DNA from: Bacteroidota bacterium
GTDB taxonomy: Bacteria > Bacteroidota > Bacteroidia > 2-12-FULL-35-15
Reading direction: 5' to 3'
DNA: 64,000 nucleotides
Assembly (NCBI GenBank): GCA_947504725.1
Contig: CANNHN010000002.1
Coordinates: 186,001 to 250,000, forward strand
The position numbers were made by a program, and so were the translations under genes. A model generated the notes under the pieces. That model was not told where the DNA came from, searched no databases, and saw only the letters and a list, made by a program, of their open reading frames with translations. Shown here piece after piece: positions 24,732 through 34,700 of the stretch. Within the stretch, counting starts at the first letter, position 1; each line of letters starts with the position of its first letter.

Positions 24732-26366
24732 TTAGTCAATTTTTATCCAAGCAGCGTGTGTCTTTTTGCAGCCAGGTCCTTCGTATACTCTTACAATAAG
24801 TGTATTTGTTTTTTCATCATATAATATATTTGTAAAATCAATATATTGATTCGATTCCTTGCCTTTATTAGGCGGGCCAAACAAATAGTATTGTTTAACT
24901 CCACTACTCGTTAATTCAATTGCCATTGCATTACAGTCTTCTATAAGTTTAGCAGACGCATGTTTTTTATCTAAAGGAAGATTGTAATTATCTGTAAGAT
25001 CATTTAAAAATATAAAATTACTTTGGGAGCCACTTGCTATTGTATAAGCAAAATTGTTTTTGATTTCAAATACTCCTAGTGGAATTCCTTTATTTTTCCA
25101 TGGATATGCCCATCCACCAATTTCATTTCCGGCTTTATCAAAACGAGAAACTCCAATTAACTCTGGGTCAACCGTGTAGATAACTCCCTTTGTTAAACTT
25201 GATCCCGCCAATACGTTTTTTATTCTTGACGTAGTAATATTCCCTTCCTTATCGACAAAAAATTTATCCATCATCCCATCACCATAGCCTTCGCTCATAT
25301 TACAGTTTGATTTTACAAATGTATTTAGTTTATCTGAAGACAAATTGAATTTTTTTCCTGCTGTAAAATTGGTTGCATCAAAAGGGATGAAAAATATGTC
25401 ATAAAAAACCTGGTAGTCTTTTGTTCCCGCTTCTGAAATAAACTTAAGATTAAAAAAAGTGTTATCCTTGTTTGGGAAGATTGTACAGCCGGCAATGCTT
25501 GTCCTCGTTTTAAACAATTCTGTATGTGTAAATTTTTTTGTGCCTAAGTCGTATTTTGAAAAGTAGACCGTTTCTTCTCCACCATCATATGTTACCCTAT
25601 CTATTATTTTACTCATTGACATAACAAAATAAATAACATTGTTATCAAACAAAATAGCTTTATTAGATGCACTATTATATTTTTTATCAATATAATCAAG
25701 TTTTATAGTTTGGATTTCTTGATTTGAGTGGTTGAATATTTTAACCTCATACGTTTGTATATCATCAAAATTTTTATGTTGTGCGGCTTGTTCAGCAGAT
25801 AAAAATTTACGTGTTGAATTTATTTGCAGGTAATTACCCGTTGTAGGATCAATCTCATCTTTTTCCAACGTGGAGGAGCATGCTCTTATAAATTTATAAT
25901 CTCCATTAGCCGATTTTTCCTCCGTACATACACTTCCATAGATTCCCTCTTTCTCAAACTGCAAAGCTGGCATTTCGGCTTCATCTTCTACATTGCCTGT
26001 TGTTGGGTCAACAGTAACTTTAAATGCTTTAACTCCTGACTTTAAATAGAGTGCAATTTTTCCGTTCAATTCAATCCAATTTAATATGTTAGATTTTTTT
26101 TCAGGACTTGGATTATCAAAAAAGACAGCTTTCTTAAACGCCACCTGTTTCTTGATTACAATTGCTTTATGATCTTTATCAAAAATAGTTAGATACATCT
26201 TTTTGTTTTCGTCACTATTTTGAAAAACAGTGTTCCCATTTTTCATTAGCAAAACAGGCACTCCTATATTATCATTAAACAAAACACTCTGCTCTGCTTT
26301 AAACGATTGGGCAAACCCTTCGTTTATAAACAAAATAAAAGTAATAATGTAAATAATTTTTTTCAT
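24732..26366 (-). CDS. Exported protein of unknown function inserted between nuoF and nuoG
   Basis: A 544-residue protein with a signal peptide (MKKIIYIITFILFINEGFAQ). The mature part is rich in beta-strand-like segments with repeated loops such as TIFDKDHKAIVIKK, VDPTTGNVEDEA and FDKAGNEIGGW, suggesting a beta-propeller or similar all-beta fold. I do not recognise the family, and there is no T9SS sorting domain. Long upstream frames exist, but the first Met with a proper signal is at 26366 (an alternative ATG at 26372 adds two residues). It begins ten bases after nuoF and ends 57 bases before nuoG, so it must be cotranscribed with complex I although it is predicted to leave the cytoplasm. 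Confidence 0.85.
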   Translation of the reverse strand: MKKIIYIITFILFINEGFAQSFKAEQSVLFNDNIGVPVLLMKNGNTVFQNSDENKKMYLTIFDKDHKAIVIKKQVAFKKAVFFDNPSPEKKSNILNWIELNGKIALYLKSGVKAFKVTVDPTTGNVEDEAEMPALQFEKEGIYGSVCTEEKSANGDYKFIRACSSTLEKDEIDPTTGNYLQINSTRKFLSAEQAAQHKNFDDIQTYEVKIFNHSNQEIQTIKLDYIDKKYNSASNKAILFDNNVIYFVMSMSKIIDRVTYDGGEETVYFSKYDLGTKKFTHTELFKTRTSIAGCTIFPNKDNTFFNLKFISEAGTKDYQVFYDIFFIPFDATNFTAGKKFNLSSDKLNTFVKSNCNMSEGYGDGMMDKFFVDKEGNITTSRIKNVLAGSSLTKGVIYTVDPELIGVSRFDKAGNEIGGWAYPWKNKGIPLGVFEIKNNFAYTIASGSQSNFIFLNDLTDNYNLPLDKKHASAKLIEDCNAMAIELTSSGVKQYYLFGPPNKGKESNQYIDFTNILYDEKTNTLIVRVYEGPGCKKTHAAWIKID

Positions 26367-26376
26367 CTGCATACTT

Positions 26377-27720
26377 TTATGCTCCCGCAAGTTGATGAAC
26401 GGAATAATAATGTTTAACGTCTTTAATTCTTTCAGGATGATTGATGTATTCTTCAAACTCCGCACGGAAGTGACGAATAGCACTTGCCACAGGCCATGCA
26501 GCGGCATCACCTAATGGACAAATTGTATTTCCTTCAATTTTTCTTTGAATATCCCAAAGCAAATCAATGTCACTTGGTTTACCATGTCCTTCAACAATAC
26601 GATGAAGAATTTTTTCCATCCACCCTGTTCCTTCACGACATGGAGAACATTGTCCACAGCTTTCGTGATGATAGAAACGAGCGAATGTGTAAAGATTTTT
26701 TACGATGCTGGTTGTTTCATCATACACAATGAATCCACCTGAACCAAGCATTGTTCCTGTAGCAAAACCACCTTCACTTAATGATTCGTATGACATCAAA
26801 CGTGGTTCACCTTTATCGTTTTTCAAAATTAATTCTGCTGGTAAAATTGGAACGGATGAACCTCCAGCAACAACTGCTTTTAGTTTTCTTCCATTGATAA
26901 TTCCACCGCAATATTCTTCTGAGTAAATAAATTCTTCAACTGGTAATCCTAATTCAATTTCGTAAACACCAGGTTTGTTAATATGTCCAGATGCAGAAAT
27001 TAATTTTGTTCCTGTGCTTCTTCCAATTCCAATTTTTGCATATTCATCACCACCCATATTAATGATTGGACAAACTGCTGCAATTGTTTCTACGTTGTTT
27101 ACAACCGTTGGACAACCCCACACACCAGCAACTGCAGGGAATGGCGGTTTGATACGCGGGTTTCCACGTTTTCCTTCTAATGATTCTAATAATGCTGTTT
27201 CTTCACCGCAGATGTATGCACCTCCACCAACTTGCACGTAGCAATCGTGAGAGAAATCTGTTCCTAAAATATTTTTTCCTAATAATCCAGCAGCGTATGC
27301 TTCATCAATTGCTTTTTCAACAATGCGAGCCACATAAAAATATTCTCCGCGGATATAGATGTATGAAGTTTTTGCACCTAACGCATAAGAAGAAGTAATC
27401 ATTCCTTCAATTAATGCATGAGGAATAACTTCCATTAAGTAACGATCTTTGAATGTTCCTGGCTCCGATTCATCAGCATTACAAACCAAGTAACGCTCAA
27501 CACCTTCTGGTCGAGCAAGGAAGCTCCATTTCATTCCTGTTGGGAAACCAGCACCACCACGACCTCTTAATCCGGATTTTTTTACCTCTTCCAACACATC
27601 ATTTGGAGTCATTGTTTTCAATGCCTTCTCAACTGATGCATATCCGCCATGTTGACGATAAACATCAAGTGTAGCTATTCCTGGAACTTTGTCGTTATGT
27701 ATTAATAATTTCTTCCCCAT
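26377..27720 (-). CDS. nuoF: NADH-quinone oxidoreductase subunit F
   Basis: NADH-oxidising flavoprotein of complex I, 447 residues. The FMN/NADH-binding region has GLRGRGGAGFPTGMKW at about 50-65 and ICGEETALLESLEGKRGNPR at about 168-187. The 4Fe-4S cluster N3 site is ESCGQCSPCREGT with a later cysteine in NTICPLG. It is placed after nuoE with a two-base gap. Confidence 0.97.
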   Translation of the reverse strand: MGKKLLIHNDKVPGIATLDVYRQHGGYASVEKALKTMTPNDVLEEVKKSGLRGRGGAGFPTGMKWSFLARPEGVERYLVCNADESEPGTFKDRYLMEVIPHALIEGMITSSYALGAKTSYIYIRGEYFYVARIVEKAIDEAYAAGLLGKNILGTDFSHDCYVQVGGGAYICGEETALLESLEGKRGNPRIKPPFPAVAGVWGCPTVVNNVETIAAVCPIINMGGDEYAKIGIGRSTGTKLISASGHINKPGVYEIELGLPVEEFIYSEEYCGGIINGRKLKAVVAGGSSVPILPAELILKNDKGEPRLMSYESLSEGGFATGTMLGSGGFIVYDETTSIVKNLYTFARFYHHESCGQCSPCREGTGWMEKILHRIVEGHGKPSDIDLLWDIQRKIEGNTICPLGDAAAWPVASAIRHFRAEFEEYINHPERIKDVKHYYSVHQLAGA

Positions 27721-27722
27721 TC

Positions 27723-28265
27723 TTACAAAGTGTTTTTATAATCCATGTCTGTATAACTTCTTTGTTTTCCAGCAGCACGATAATCTTCTACTATTTTATC
27801 TACTTTTTCCAACGTTAAATTTTCGTGATACGAAGCTCCGCATTGCAGCATTGGTGCTGTTCCGCAACTTCCTAAACATTCAACAGTTTTGATAGTGAAC
27901 ATTCCGTCTTTAGTTGTTTCACCTTCTTTTATTCCTAATTTTTTCTCCAAATGTTTTACCACATCTTCTGCTCCACGTGTCCAGCACGATGAAGTACGAC
28001 ATACTTCCAACAAACATTTTCCAACCGGTTTTAAATTGTACATCGAATAAAAAGATGCTACTTCATACACTTCAATTGGTTTGATGTTTAAGATAGAAGC
28101 AACGTAATCCATTGTTTCCGGACTTAACCAACCACCAAATTCTGCCTGAGCAATGTGCAAAATCGGAAGTAAAGCCGACTTGTGTTTGCCTTCAGGATAA
28201 CGCTTAATCATCTTGTGAACCAAGGCAAGCGTTTCTTCGTTAAATTTTATTTCTACTTGTGCCAC
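27723..28265 (-). CDS. nuoE: NADH-quinone oxidoreductase subunit E
   Basis: 2Fe-2S subunit (cluster N1a) of the NADH-dehydrogenase module, 180 residues. The four cluster cysteines lie in CRTSSC (Cx4C) and CLGSC (Cx3C, in ECLGSCGTAPML). The N-terminal helical part (KHKSALLPILHIAQAEFGG) is typical. Confidence 0.96.
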   Translation of the reverse strand: MAQVEIKFNEETLALVHKMIKRYPEGKHKSALLPILHIAQAEFGGWLSPETMDYVASILNIKPIEVYEVASFYSMYNLKPVGKCLLEVCRTSSCWTRGAEDVVKHLEKKLGIKEGETTKDGMFTIKTVECLGSCGTAPMLQCGASYHENLTLEKVDKIVEDYRAAGKQRSYTDMDYKNTL

Positions 28266-28301
28266 TAATTATAATTTATTTTTAATAATAGTCACTCTCT
28301 T

Positions 28302-28332
28302 CTCATCCCCCTGCCCCCTTCAAAGGGGGACA
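28302..28332. repeat. Dispersed palindromic repeat, family B
   Basis: CATCCCCCTGCCCCCTTCAAAGGGGGACATG has stem CCCCCTT/AAGGGGG. It sits in the 91-base gap between nuoD and nuoE. Confidence 0.6.
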
Positions 28333-28356
28333 TGCTCCTCGTTAATATTTTATTTT

Positions 28357-29607
28357 TTAGGCATCCAGTTCTCCCGCAATTACATTCATGCTACTCATAG
28401 TCAAAATTGCATCTGAAAGCATTCCCCCTTTAATCATTTCTGCGTAAGCTTGATAATAAATAAAGCAAGGTCTGCGCATGTGCAAACGATACGGTGTTCT
28501 TCCGCCATCACTAATTAAGAAATAACCTAATTCTCCGTTACCACCTTCAACTGCATGATATACTTCGCCTTTCGGGATTTCTGTTTCACCCATCACAATT
28601 TTAAAGTGATAGATTAATGCTTCCATGTTGTTGTACACTTCTTCTTTTGGAGGAAGGAAAAATTCTGGAACATCTGCATGAAAAACTCCTGCAGGTTCTT
28701 TTTTAATTTTTGCAATTGCTTGATGAATAATTTTTACGCTTTCCCATATTTCTTGTTGACGAACCATGAAACGATCGTAAGTATCCCCTTGTGTTCCAAC
28801 AGGAATAATAAAATCAAACTCTTCGTAAGAGCAATATGGATTCATTACACGGACATCGTAATCAACTCCTGCAGCGCGTAAATTCGGACCAGAGAAACTA
28901 TAATTTAATGCACGCTCTGCAGATATTGGTCCGCAGTTAATTGTGCGATCCATAAAAATTCTATTTCTCATCAAAAGATTTTCGAATTCTTTTAATGCAG
29001 GAGGAAAGTCAACTAAAAATTTATCTAACAAGTCCCAAGCTTTCGGAGAAAAATCTCTTTCTAATCCGCCAATGCGACCAATGTTTGTTGTTAAACGTGC
29101 TCCGCATAGTTCTTCGTAGATATCATAAATGCGTTCGCGCATTTGAAAGATATACAAGAAACCTGTCATTGCACCTGTATCAACACCAATAACAGAATTA
29201 CAAACTACATGATCAGAAATACGAGCTAACTCCATAATGATAACGCGCATGTATTGAACGCGTTTTGGAATTTCAATTCCCATCAATTTTTCCACTGTCA
29301 TATGCCAACCCATGTTATTGATTGGCGAAGAGCAATAATTTAAACGGTCGGTGATAGGAGTAATTTGGTAATATGGTCTGCGCTCTGCAAGTTTTTCGAA
29401 TGCACGATGAATATATCCAATCGTTGGTTCGGAATCCATAATAATTTCGCCATCCATTTTCAATACGTTCTGAAAAATACCGTGTGTAGCAGGATGCGTT
29501 GGTCCAAGGTTTAACGTTGAGTACTCTTCGACCTCACCCCGGCCCTCTCCTAAGGAGAGGGAGTTGTTCTCCGTTTTTATCTTTTCTATTTTATTTTTTG
29601 CACTCAT
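28357..29607 (-). CDS. nuoD: NADH-quinone oxidoreductase subunit D
   Basis: Quinone-site subunit related to NiFe hydrogenases, 416 residues. The core begins with YSTLNLGPTHPATHGIFQ and includes IGYIHRAFEKLAE and the C-terminal YYQAYAEMIKGG...VIAGELD. The first 28 residues are odd: after MSAKNKIEKIKTEN comes NSLSLGEGRGEVEE, which is the translation of a family B palindromic repeat lying in frame at 29524-29565. A start downstream of the repeat would have no ATG before the conserved NLGPTHP, so the repeat probably is translated. Confidence 0.95.
   Translation of the reverse strand: MSAKNKIEKIKTENNSLSLGEGRGEVEEYSTLNLGPTHPATHGIFQNVLKMDGEIIMDSEPTIGYIHRAFEKLAERRPYYQITPITDRLNYCSSPINNMGWHMTVEKLMGIEIPKRVQYMRVIIMELARISDHVVCNSVIGVDTGAMTGFLYIFQMRERIYDIYEELCGARLTTNIGRIGGLERDFSPKAWDLLDKFLVDFPPALKEFENLLMRNRIFMDRTINCGPISAERALNYSFSGPNLRAAGVDYDVRVMNPYCSYEEFDFIIPVGTQGDTYDRFMVRQQEIWESVKIIHQAIAKIKKEPAGVFHADVPEFFLPPKEEVYNNMEALIYHFKIVMGETEIPKGEVYHAVEGGNGELGYFLISDGGRTPYRLHMRRPCFIYYQAYAEMIKGGMLSDAILTMSSMNVIAGELDA
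29524..29565. repeat. Family B palindromic repeat inside the nuoD coding region
   Basis: CACCCCGGCCCTCTCC followed by TAAGGAGAGGGAG gives the same hairpin type as the intergenic family B copies, here in frame within nuoD codons 15-28. Confidence 0.7.
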
Positions 29608-29665
29608 TTTATACTTTTTAGCTCAAGCTTTGCCAACTTTTTAAAATTGTCTACTGCCAACTGAT

Positions 29666-30175
29666 TTATCTACCAAACATTTTATCGTCTTTATCTTCAC
29701 GTGTTCCGTCTTCCAATGCGTATTCTTTTCTCATTGGATGGTATGTCATTTCATCCATATTTAAAATGCGTTTTAAGTTTGGATGTCCTCTGAAAATAAT
29801 TCCGAAAAAATCAAACTCTTGTCGCTCCATCCAATTAGCTGCGGAAAACACAGGTGTTAATGAAGGAACATTTACATCGCTACTACTGAAATATATTTTA
29901 ATTCTGATTCGTAAATTTTTTGCGAGGTTGTGTAGTTGATACATCACAGCAAATTCTTGTCCTTGGTTTTCCGGATAATGAATGGTTGCCATTGTTGTTA
30001 AATATTGAAATGAAAGCTCTTCATCTTTGTAAAGAAAATCTGCTACATCACAAATGATATCGCGTTTTACAACAAACTCTGGATAATCCACATTCATCTT
30101 TGATGAAATAAATCCATCTCCGAATTGTGCTTTTAATTTACTTTCTACTGCTGTTAATAATGCTTGTGTGTCCAT
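29666..30175 (-). CDS. nuoC: NADH-quinone oxidoreductase subunit C
   Basis: 30-kDa peripheral subunit, 169 residues. The C-terminal signature is WMERQEFDFFGIIFRGHPNL followed by DEMTYHPMRKEY, characteristic of NuoC. The start codon overlaps the last base of the nuoB stop, so translation is coupled. It is separate from nuoD rather than fused as in E. coli. Confidence 0.95.
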   Translation of the reverse strand: MDTQALLTAVESKLKAQFGDGFISSKMNVDYPEFVVKRDIICDVADFLYKDEELSFQYLTTMATIHYPENQGQEFAVMYQLHNLAKNLRIRIKIYFSSSDVNVPSLTPVFSAANWMERQEFDFFGIIFRGHPNLKRILNMDEMTYHPMRKEYALEDGTREDKDDKMFGR

Positions 30176-30735
30176 TATTCCATTCCGTATTTATTCAACA
30201 ACGCTTTGTATTCAGGAGAATCTCTTCTTCTGATTGATTCTGATTCTACTAATTTTTGAATTTGTAAAATTCCGTCTAATACCTGCTCAGGACGAGGAGG
30301 ACAACCTGGAATGTAAACATCCACAGGAATCACTCTATCAATTCCTTGAAGAACGCTGTATGTATCAAAAATTCCACCGCTAGAAGCGCATGCGCCCATC
30401 GACAAAACCCATTTCGGTTCCGCCATTTGTTCGTACACTTGTTTTAATACAGGAGCCATTTTTTTAGAGATGGTTCCCATTACCATTAATAAATCTGCTT
30501 GACGAGGAGAGAAGCTTAAACGCTCTGCTCCGAAACGACCTAAATCGTATGTAGATGCCATGGTTGCCATAAATTCGATTCCACAGCAAGAAGTTGCAAA
30601 CGGCAAAGGCCACAAAGAATTTGCGCGTGCCATCCCAACTACTTTATCAATACGTGTAGCAAAAAAACCTGGACCTTCAATTCCCGCAGGAGCATCTGCA
30701 TCTAGATTTACTTTTGATTTTTCTTTCGTACTCAT
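30175..30735 (-). CDS. nuoB: NADH-quinone oxidoreductase subunit B
   Basis: Holds cluster N2, the last iron-sulfur centre before quinone. In 186 residues it shows the tandem cysteines ATSCCGIEFMAT, then GACASSGGIFDTYSV and YIPGCPPRPEQVLDGI. These four cysteines ligate the cluster. Normal length. Confidence 0.97.
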   Translation of the reverse strand: MSTKEKSKVNLDADAPAGIEGPGFFATRIDKVVGMARANSLWPLPFATSCCGIEFMATMASTYDLGRFGAERLSFSPRQADLLMVMGTISKKMAPVLKQVYEQMAEPKWVLSMGACASSGGIFDTYSVLQGIDRVIPVDVYIPGCPPRPEQVLDGILQIQKLVESESIRRRDSPEYKALLNKYGME

Positions 30736-30761
30736 TATACTAATTTACAAATGTGTTTTAT

Positions 30762-31157
30762 CTACTTAATTGTAATCACCATTCCTGGAACTTGTTTCGC
30801 TGCTTTCCCACTTTGAACAACTTCTACATTGCTGATCTCTATTTTATCTCCCAATTTTTTCTCTTTGCGCAACTTCTCCATTTCATCCATTGCTCCTTTT
30901 GTGAATGTGTTTCCCTTAGCAGGAAACTCTACAAACACATAATCTTTTTTACCTGCTTTTTTTATTGTCAGAATAAAAGAACTGATGGATGCTTTTTTAT
31001 CAAGTGTTATTAATTCTTTTTTGCAAGCCATGAATTCATCCCATGTCATTGTAACATCGCCTGTTTTTTCGCAAAACGAAAATGCTGGTTTTTCTTGAGC
31101 AGAGACAGATTGAGCTACAACGAAAATAAAGAACACTATGCTTAAAATATATTTCAT
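30762..31157 (-). CDS. Exported protein between nuoA and nuoB, GldM C-terminal-like
   Basis: 131 residues from the ATG at 31157. A signal peptide (MKYILSIVFFIFVVAQSVSAQ) is followed by a small domain. Residues about 55-131 run ISSFILTIKKAG, then GNTFTKGAMDEMEKLRK, GDKIEISNVEVV and PGMVITIK. This order of a beta strand, a helix, a GDxIxIxNI-type strand and a final I-x-I-K recalls the C-terminal domain of the T9SS/gliding protein GldM; the match is my inference from pattern, not a search. It starts two bases after the nuoA stop and lies 26 bases before nuoB, so it is an integral member of the nuo transcript while being predicted periplasmic. Confidence 0.8.
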   Translation of the reverse strand: MKYILSIVFFIFVVAQSVSAQEKPAFSFCEKTGDVTMTWDEFMACKKELITLDKKASISSFILTIKKAGKKDYVFVEFPAKGNTFTKGAMDEMEKLRKEKKLGDKIEISNVEVVQSGKAAKQVPGMVITIK

Positions 31158-31159
31158 TT

Positions 31160-31537
31160 TTATTCCCACTTAAGAGCACCTTTTTTAAGGATGTAATAAA
31201 ATCCTACCAAAAGGAAGCCTACAAACGTTAGCATTTCAACAAACCCAGCCAATCCTAATTCTTTAAAATTCACAGCCCATGGATACATGAAGATCACCTC
31301 CACATCAAACAACACAAATAAAATGGCTACCAGAAAATATTTAATGGAGAATGGCAAACGAGCGTTTCCTTGAACTTCAATACCGCACTCAAATGTCTCA
31401 GATTTGATCTTTGATTTCTTTTTTGGACCAAGCTTGTGCGTAAGAAAAAGCATAAACAAAACGAAGCCAAGAGCAACAAAAAACATTAATGCGATAGGAA
31501 GAAAATCAACGGGAGTACTTTGAACTGATAATAGCAT
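31160..31537 (-). CDS. nuoA: NADH-quinone oxidoreductase subunit A
   Basis: First gene of the nuo operon, 125 residues, three membrane helices. The family signature is KSETFECGIEVQGNARLPFSIKYFLVAILFVLFDVEVIFMYPWA, seen here at about 44-87 with the loop cysteine and the acidic FDVE motif. A putative -7 box lies at 31612-31605. Confidence 0.95.
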   Translation of the reverse strand: MLLSVQSTPVDFLPIALMFFVALGFVLFMLFLTHKLGPKKKSKIKSETFECGIEVQGNARLPFSIKYFLVAILFVLFDVEVIFMYPWAVNFKELGLAGFVEMLTFVGFLLVGFYYILKKGALKWE

Positions 31538-31604
31538 AGAATCAAGTTTTTCTTTTCGACTTCAATTTTAGGTATTTCTTTTGAAATAACCCAAATTTTG
31601 CTCA

Positions 31605-31612
31605 CAAATTTA
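31605..31612 (-). promoter_or_regulatory. Possible -7 box of the nuo operon promoter
   Basis: The minus strand reads TAAATTTG. A TTTG lies upstream (31632-31629), but the spacer is 16 bases, shorter than the usual 19-21. The leader to nuoA would be about 60 bases. Confidence 0.4.
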
Positions 31613-31700
31613 ATGTTTTATAGATACCCAAATAGAGGAATTTGATTATTTAGACCGAATCCAATTTATTGCTGTTGAATTACAAGGAAGTACAAATAAA

Positions 31701-31726
31701 AAGTCCCGCTTATTAGGGCGGGACTT
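31701..31726 (-). terminator. Terminator of the 2020-residue cargo gene
   Basis: AAGTCCCGC pairs with GCGGGACTT. On the minus strand the stem is followed by TTTATTTG. It is 20 bases past the stop at 31747. Confidence 0.75.
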
Positions 31727-31746
31727 CTAATTAATCGGTATAAAAA

Positions 31747-34700
31747 TTAATACACAATAATCTTCTTAACTACATCGTGTTTGTCATTCGTTAAGGTAAT
31801 TGTATAAACACCTTTTCCATATTCAACTACCGTAAATGGTTTTCTATATGCACCAGAGTAGTTTTTCAATTCTTCTTTATAAATCAATTGTCCAAGAGCA
31901 TTGGTCAATTCCAACGTATAATCCCCAACAACATTCGCATTGAATAAGATGTTGAAATTTCCATCGTTTGGATTTGGATAAATGTTTAATCCATATTGAT
32001 TGCTTGCATCTTCAATTCCTGTAGTAGTAATCACTTCAGGAGCCGATGCTGATGATGAGCAAGGACCTGTTGTTACCACAACGGTATACGTTCCATTTGC
32101 AGTGAACGTATAGTTTTGTGACGTTGCGCCTGGAATAATAACACCATTTAAATACCATTGATTTCCTGTTGGAGAGCTGGATGTTAATGTTGATCCCGAT
32201 ACAGAAATTGTTGGTGTTGCAGGTGTTGGATTTACAGTCATTGTAATGCCTGTGCTTGTTCCAGTAAGCGGACTAGCACATGTTGCGTTGGATGTTACAA
32301 TACAAGTTACAATGTCGCCATTTGCAAGTGTTGTGGTTGTATAAGTTGTTCCACCTGTTCCCACGTTACTTCCATTTACTTGCCATTGATATGTTGGAGT
32401 TGTTCCACCATTTGTTGGCGTTGCAGTATAGGTAACCGATGTTCCAGAACAAATTGGACTTACTGGACTTGAAACTATACTTACCGCAGGAGTTACCGTT
32501 GGAGTTACTGTCATTGTTATTCCGCTTGATGTTACAGTAGCTGTTGACGGACATGTTGCATTGGATGTCATGATACAAGTTACAATGTCTCCACTTGAAA
32601 GTGTTGTGCTTGTGAATATTGTACCGCCTGTTCCAACGTTACTTGCGTTTACTTGCCATTGATAGGTTGGAGTTGTTCCACCGTTTGTTGGCGTAGCTGT
32701 AAACGCTACTGATGTTCCAGAACAAATTGCTCCTGATGGACTAGCAACAACACTCACCGAAGGAACTACAACTGGATTTACAACCATTGTAATTGCATTG
32801 GAAGTTGCTGTTGTTGGAACAGCACAAGAAGAACTTGATGTTAATATACACGTTACAATTTGCCCGCTTGTTAACGTGTTTGAAGTGTATGTTGTTCCAC
32901 CAGTTCCAACGTTACTTCCATTTACTTGCCATTGATAGGTTGGAGTTGTTCCACCTCCACCAGCAGATGCTGTGAATGTTACAGATGTTCCTGCACAAAT
33001 CGCTCCAGACGGACTAGCAACAATTGCATTTGTTGGAACAACGCTTCCACTAACAACAACGGCTACTGTTCCAAAAGTACTTGTACATCCGGCAACGGTT
33101 ACCGTTACGCTATATGTTCCAGCCATTGCTAAAGTTGAAGTAGGACGAGAAGGGTCTTCCAATGATGAGGTGAAAGTACTTGGACCAGTCCAAGCGTAAG
33201 TTGCACCCGCAACCGTATTAGAGGTTAATAATATTGTAGAGCCTGTACAAACCGGAGAGTTACTTCCAGCTGTTGGTGCAGCAGGAATCGGATTCACAAC
33301 AATTGTAACTGTTCCAGCTAAACTGGTACAACCACCATTGGTAACTGTTAAAGAATAAGTTCCACCCATTACAGTTGTAACACTTGTTAACGCTGGCGGA
33401 TTTCTTACAGCAGCAGCATAACTATTTGGTCCGGTCCAGCTATAAGTGAAACCAGCACCTAAGTTAGGGGTCGTTAAAGTAATTGTACCACCTGCACAAA
33501 TTGCAGCAGGAGTTGTACTTGCGTTTATACTTGGAACTGGAGTTGAAGGCAATGCATTCACGACAACCGTTGTTGTTGCCATTGCACTTGAACAACCACC
33601 AACGGTTACTGTTAAGCTGTATGTTCCAGCCATTGCTAGAGTTGCAGAAGGACGAGTTGGATCTTCTAATGAAGACGTAAACGCTGCTGGACCTGTCCAG
33701 CTATAAGTTGCGCCAGCTATTGTATTAGATGTTAAACTAATTGTTTGTCCAACACAATCGGGAGTGCTGCTTCCAACTGTTGGTGTTGCTGGTGCTGCAT
33801 TTACTGCAACCACTGTTGTTGCAACAGCGCTTGAACATCCGCCAACTGTTACTGTTAAGCTGTATGTTCCAGCCATCGCTGCTATCGCAGATGGACGAGT
33901 TGGATCTTCTAATGCAGAAGTAAATGTACTTGGACCAGTCCATGCATAAGTTGCACCCGCTATTGTATTTGAAGTTAATAATATTGTTCCGCCAGCACAA
34001 ACTGGCGTATTGCTTCCAACTGTTGGTGTTGCTGGTATAGCATTTACAACTACTGCTGTTGTTGCAACTGCACTTGTACAACCACCAACTGTAACGGTTA
34101 AACTGTAGGTTCCTGCCATTGCAAGCGTTGCAGATGGACGAGTTGGATCCTCCAACGCAGAAGTAAATGTAGCGGGACCAGTCCACGTATACGTTGCACC
34201 TGCAATAGTATTGGATGTTAAACTGATGGTTTGACCAACACAATCCGGAGTGCTGCTACCGATTGTTGGTGTAGCAGGTAACGCATTTACAGTCATGGTA
34301 ATTGCGTTAGACGTAGCTGGACTACCAACAACTCCACCAAGACTAGAAGTCATGATACAAGTAACAATATTTCCAGTAGCTAATGTGGTAGTAGTGAATG
34401 TTGAAGCCGTTGCGCCTCCTACATTTGTTCCATTAATTTGCCATTGATAAGTTGGTGTTGCACCTCCGTTTGTAGGGGTTGCAGTAAATGTTGCAGAAGC
34501 GCCAGCACACATTGGATTTGTTCCAGCTGTTTGCGCAATTACTACACTTGCAACTGGAGCTCCAGCTCCAGTGATATTAATATTATCTAGGTACAACATT
34601 TGTCCCCATCCCGATCTATTTTGGAATTTCACCATAACATTTGCTTGACCAGCGTATGGGGTCATGCTAACAGTTTCAGTTCTCCATTGCGCAGCAGTAG

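Noticed and set aside
33737-34243. 168-codon minus-strand ORF in the giant cargo gene
   Set aside because: Cysteine- and asparagine-rich shadow frame of the 81-residue repeats.
32215-34290. Regular repeats that might be taken for a CRISPR or satellite array
   Set aside because: Period is 243 or 273 bases, a multiple of three, and the units are in frame as Ig-like domains of one protein.
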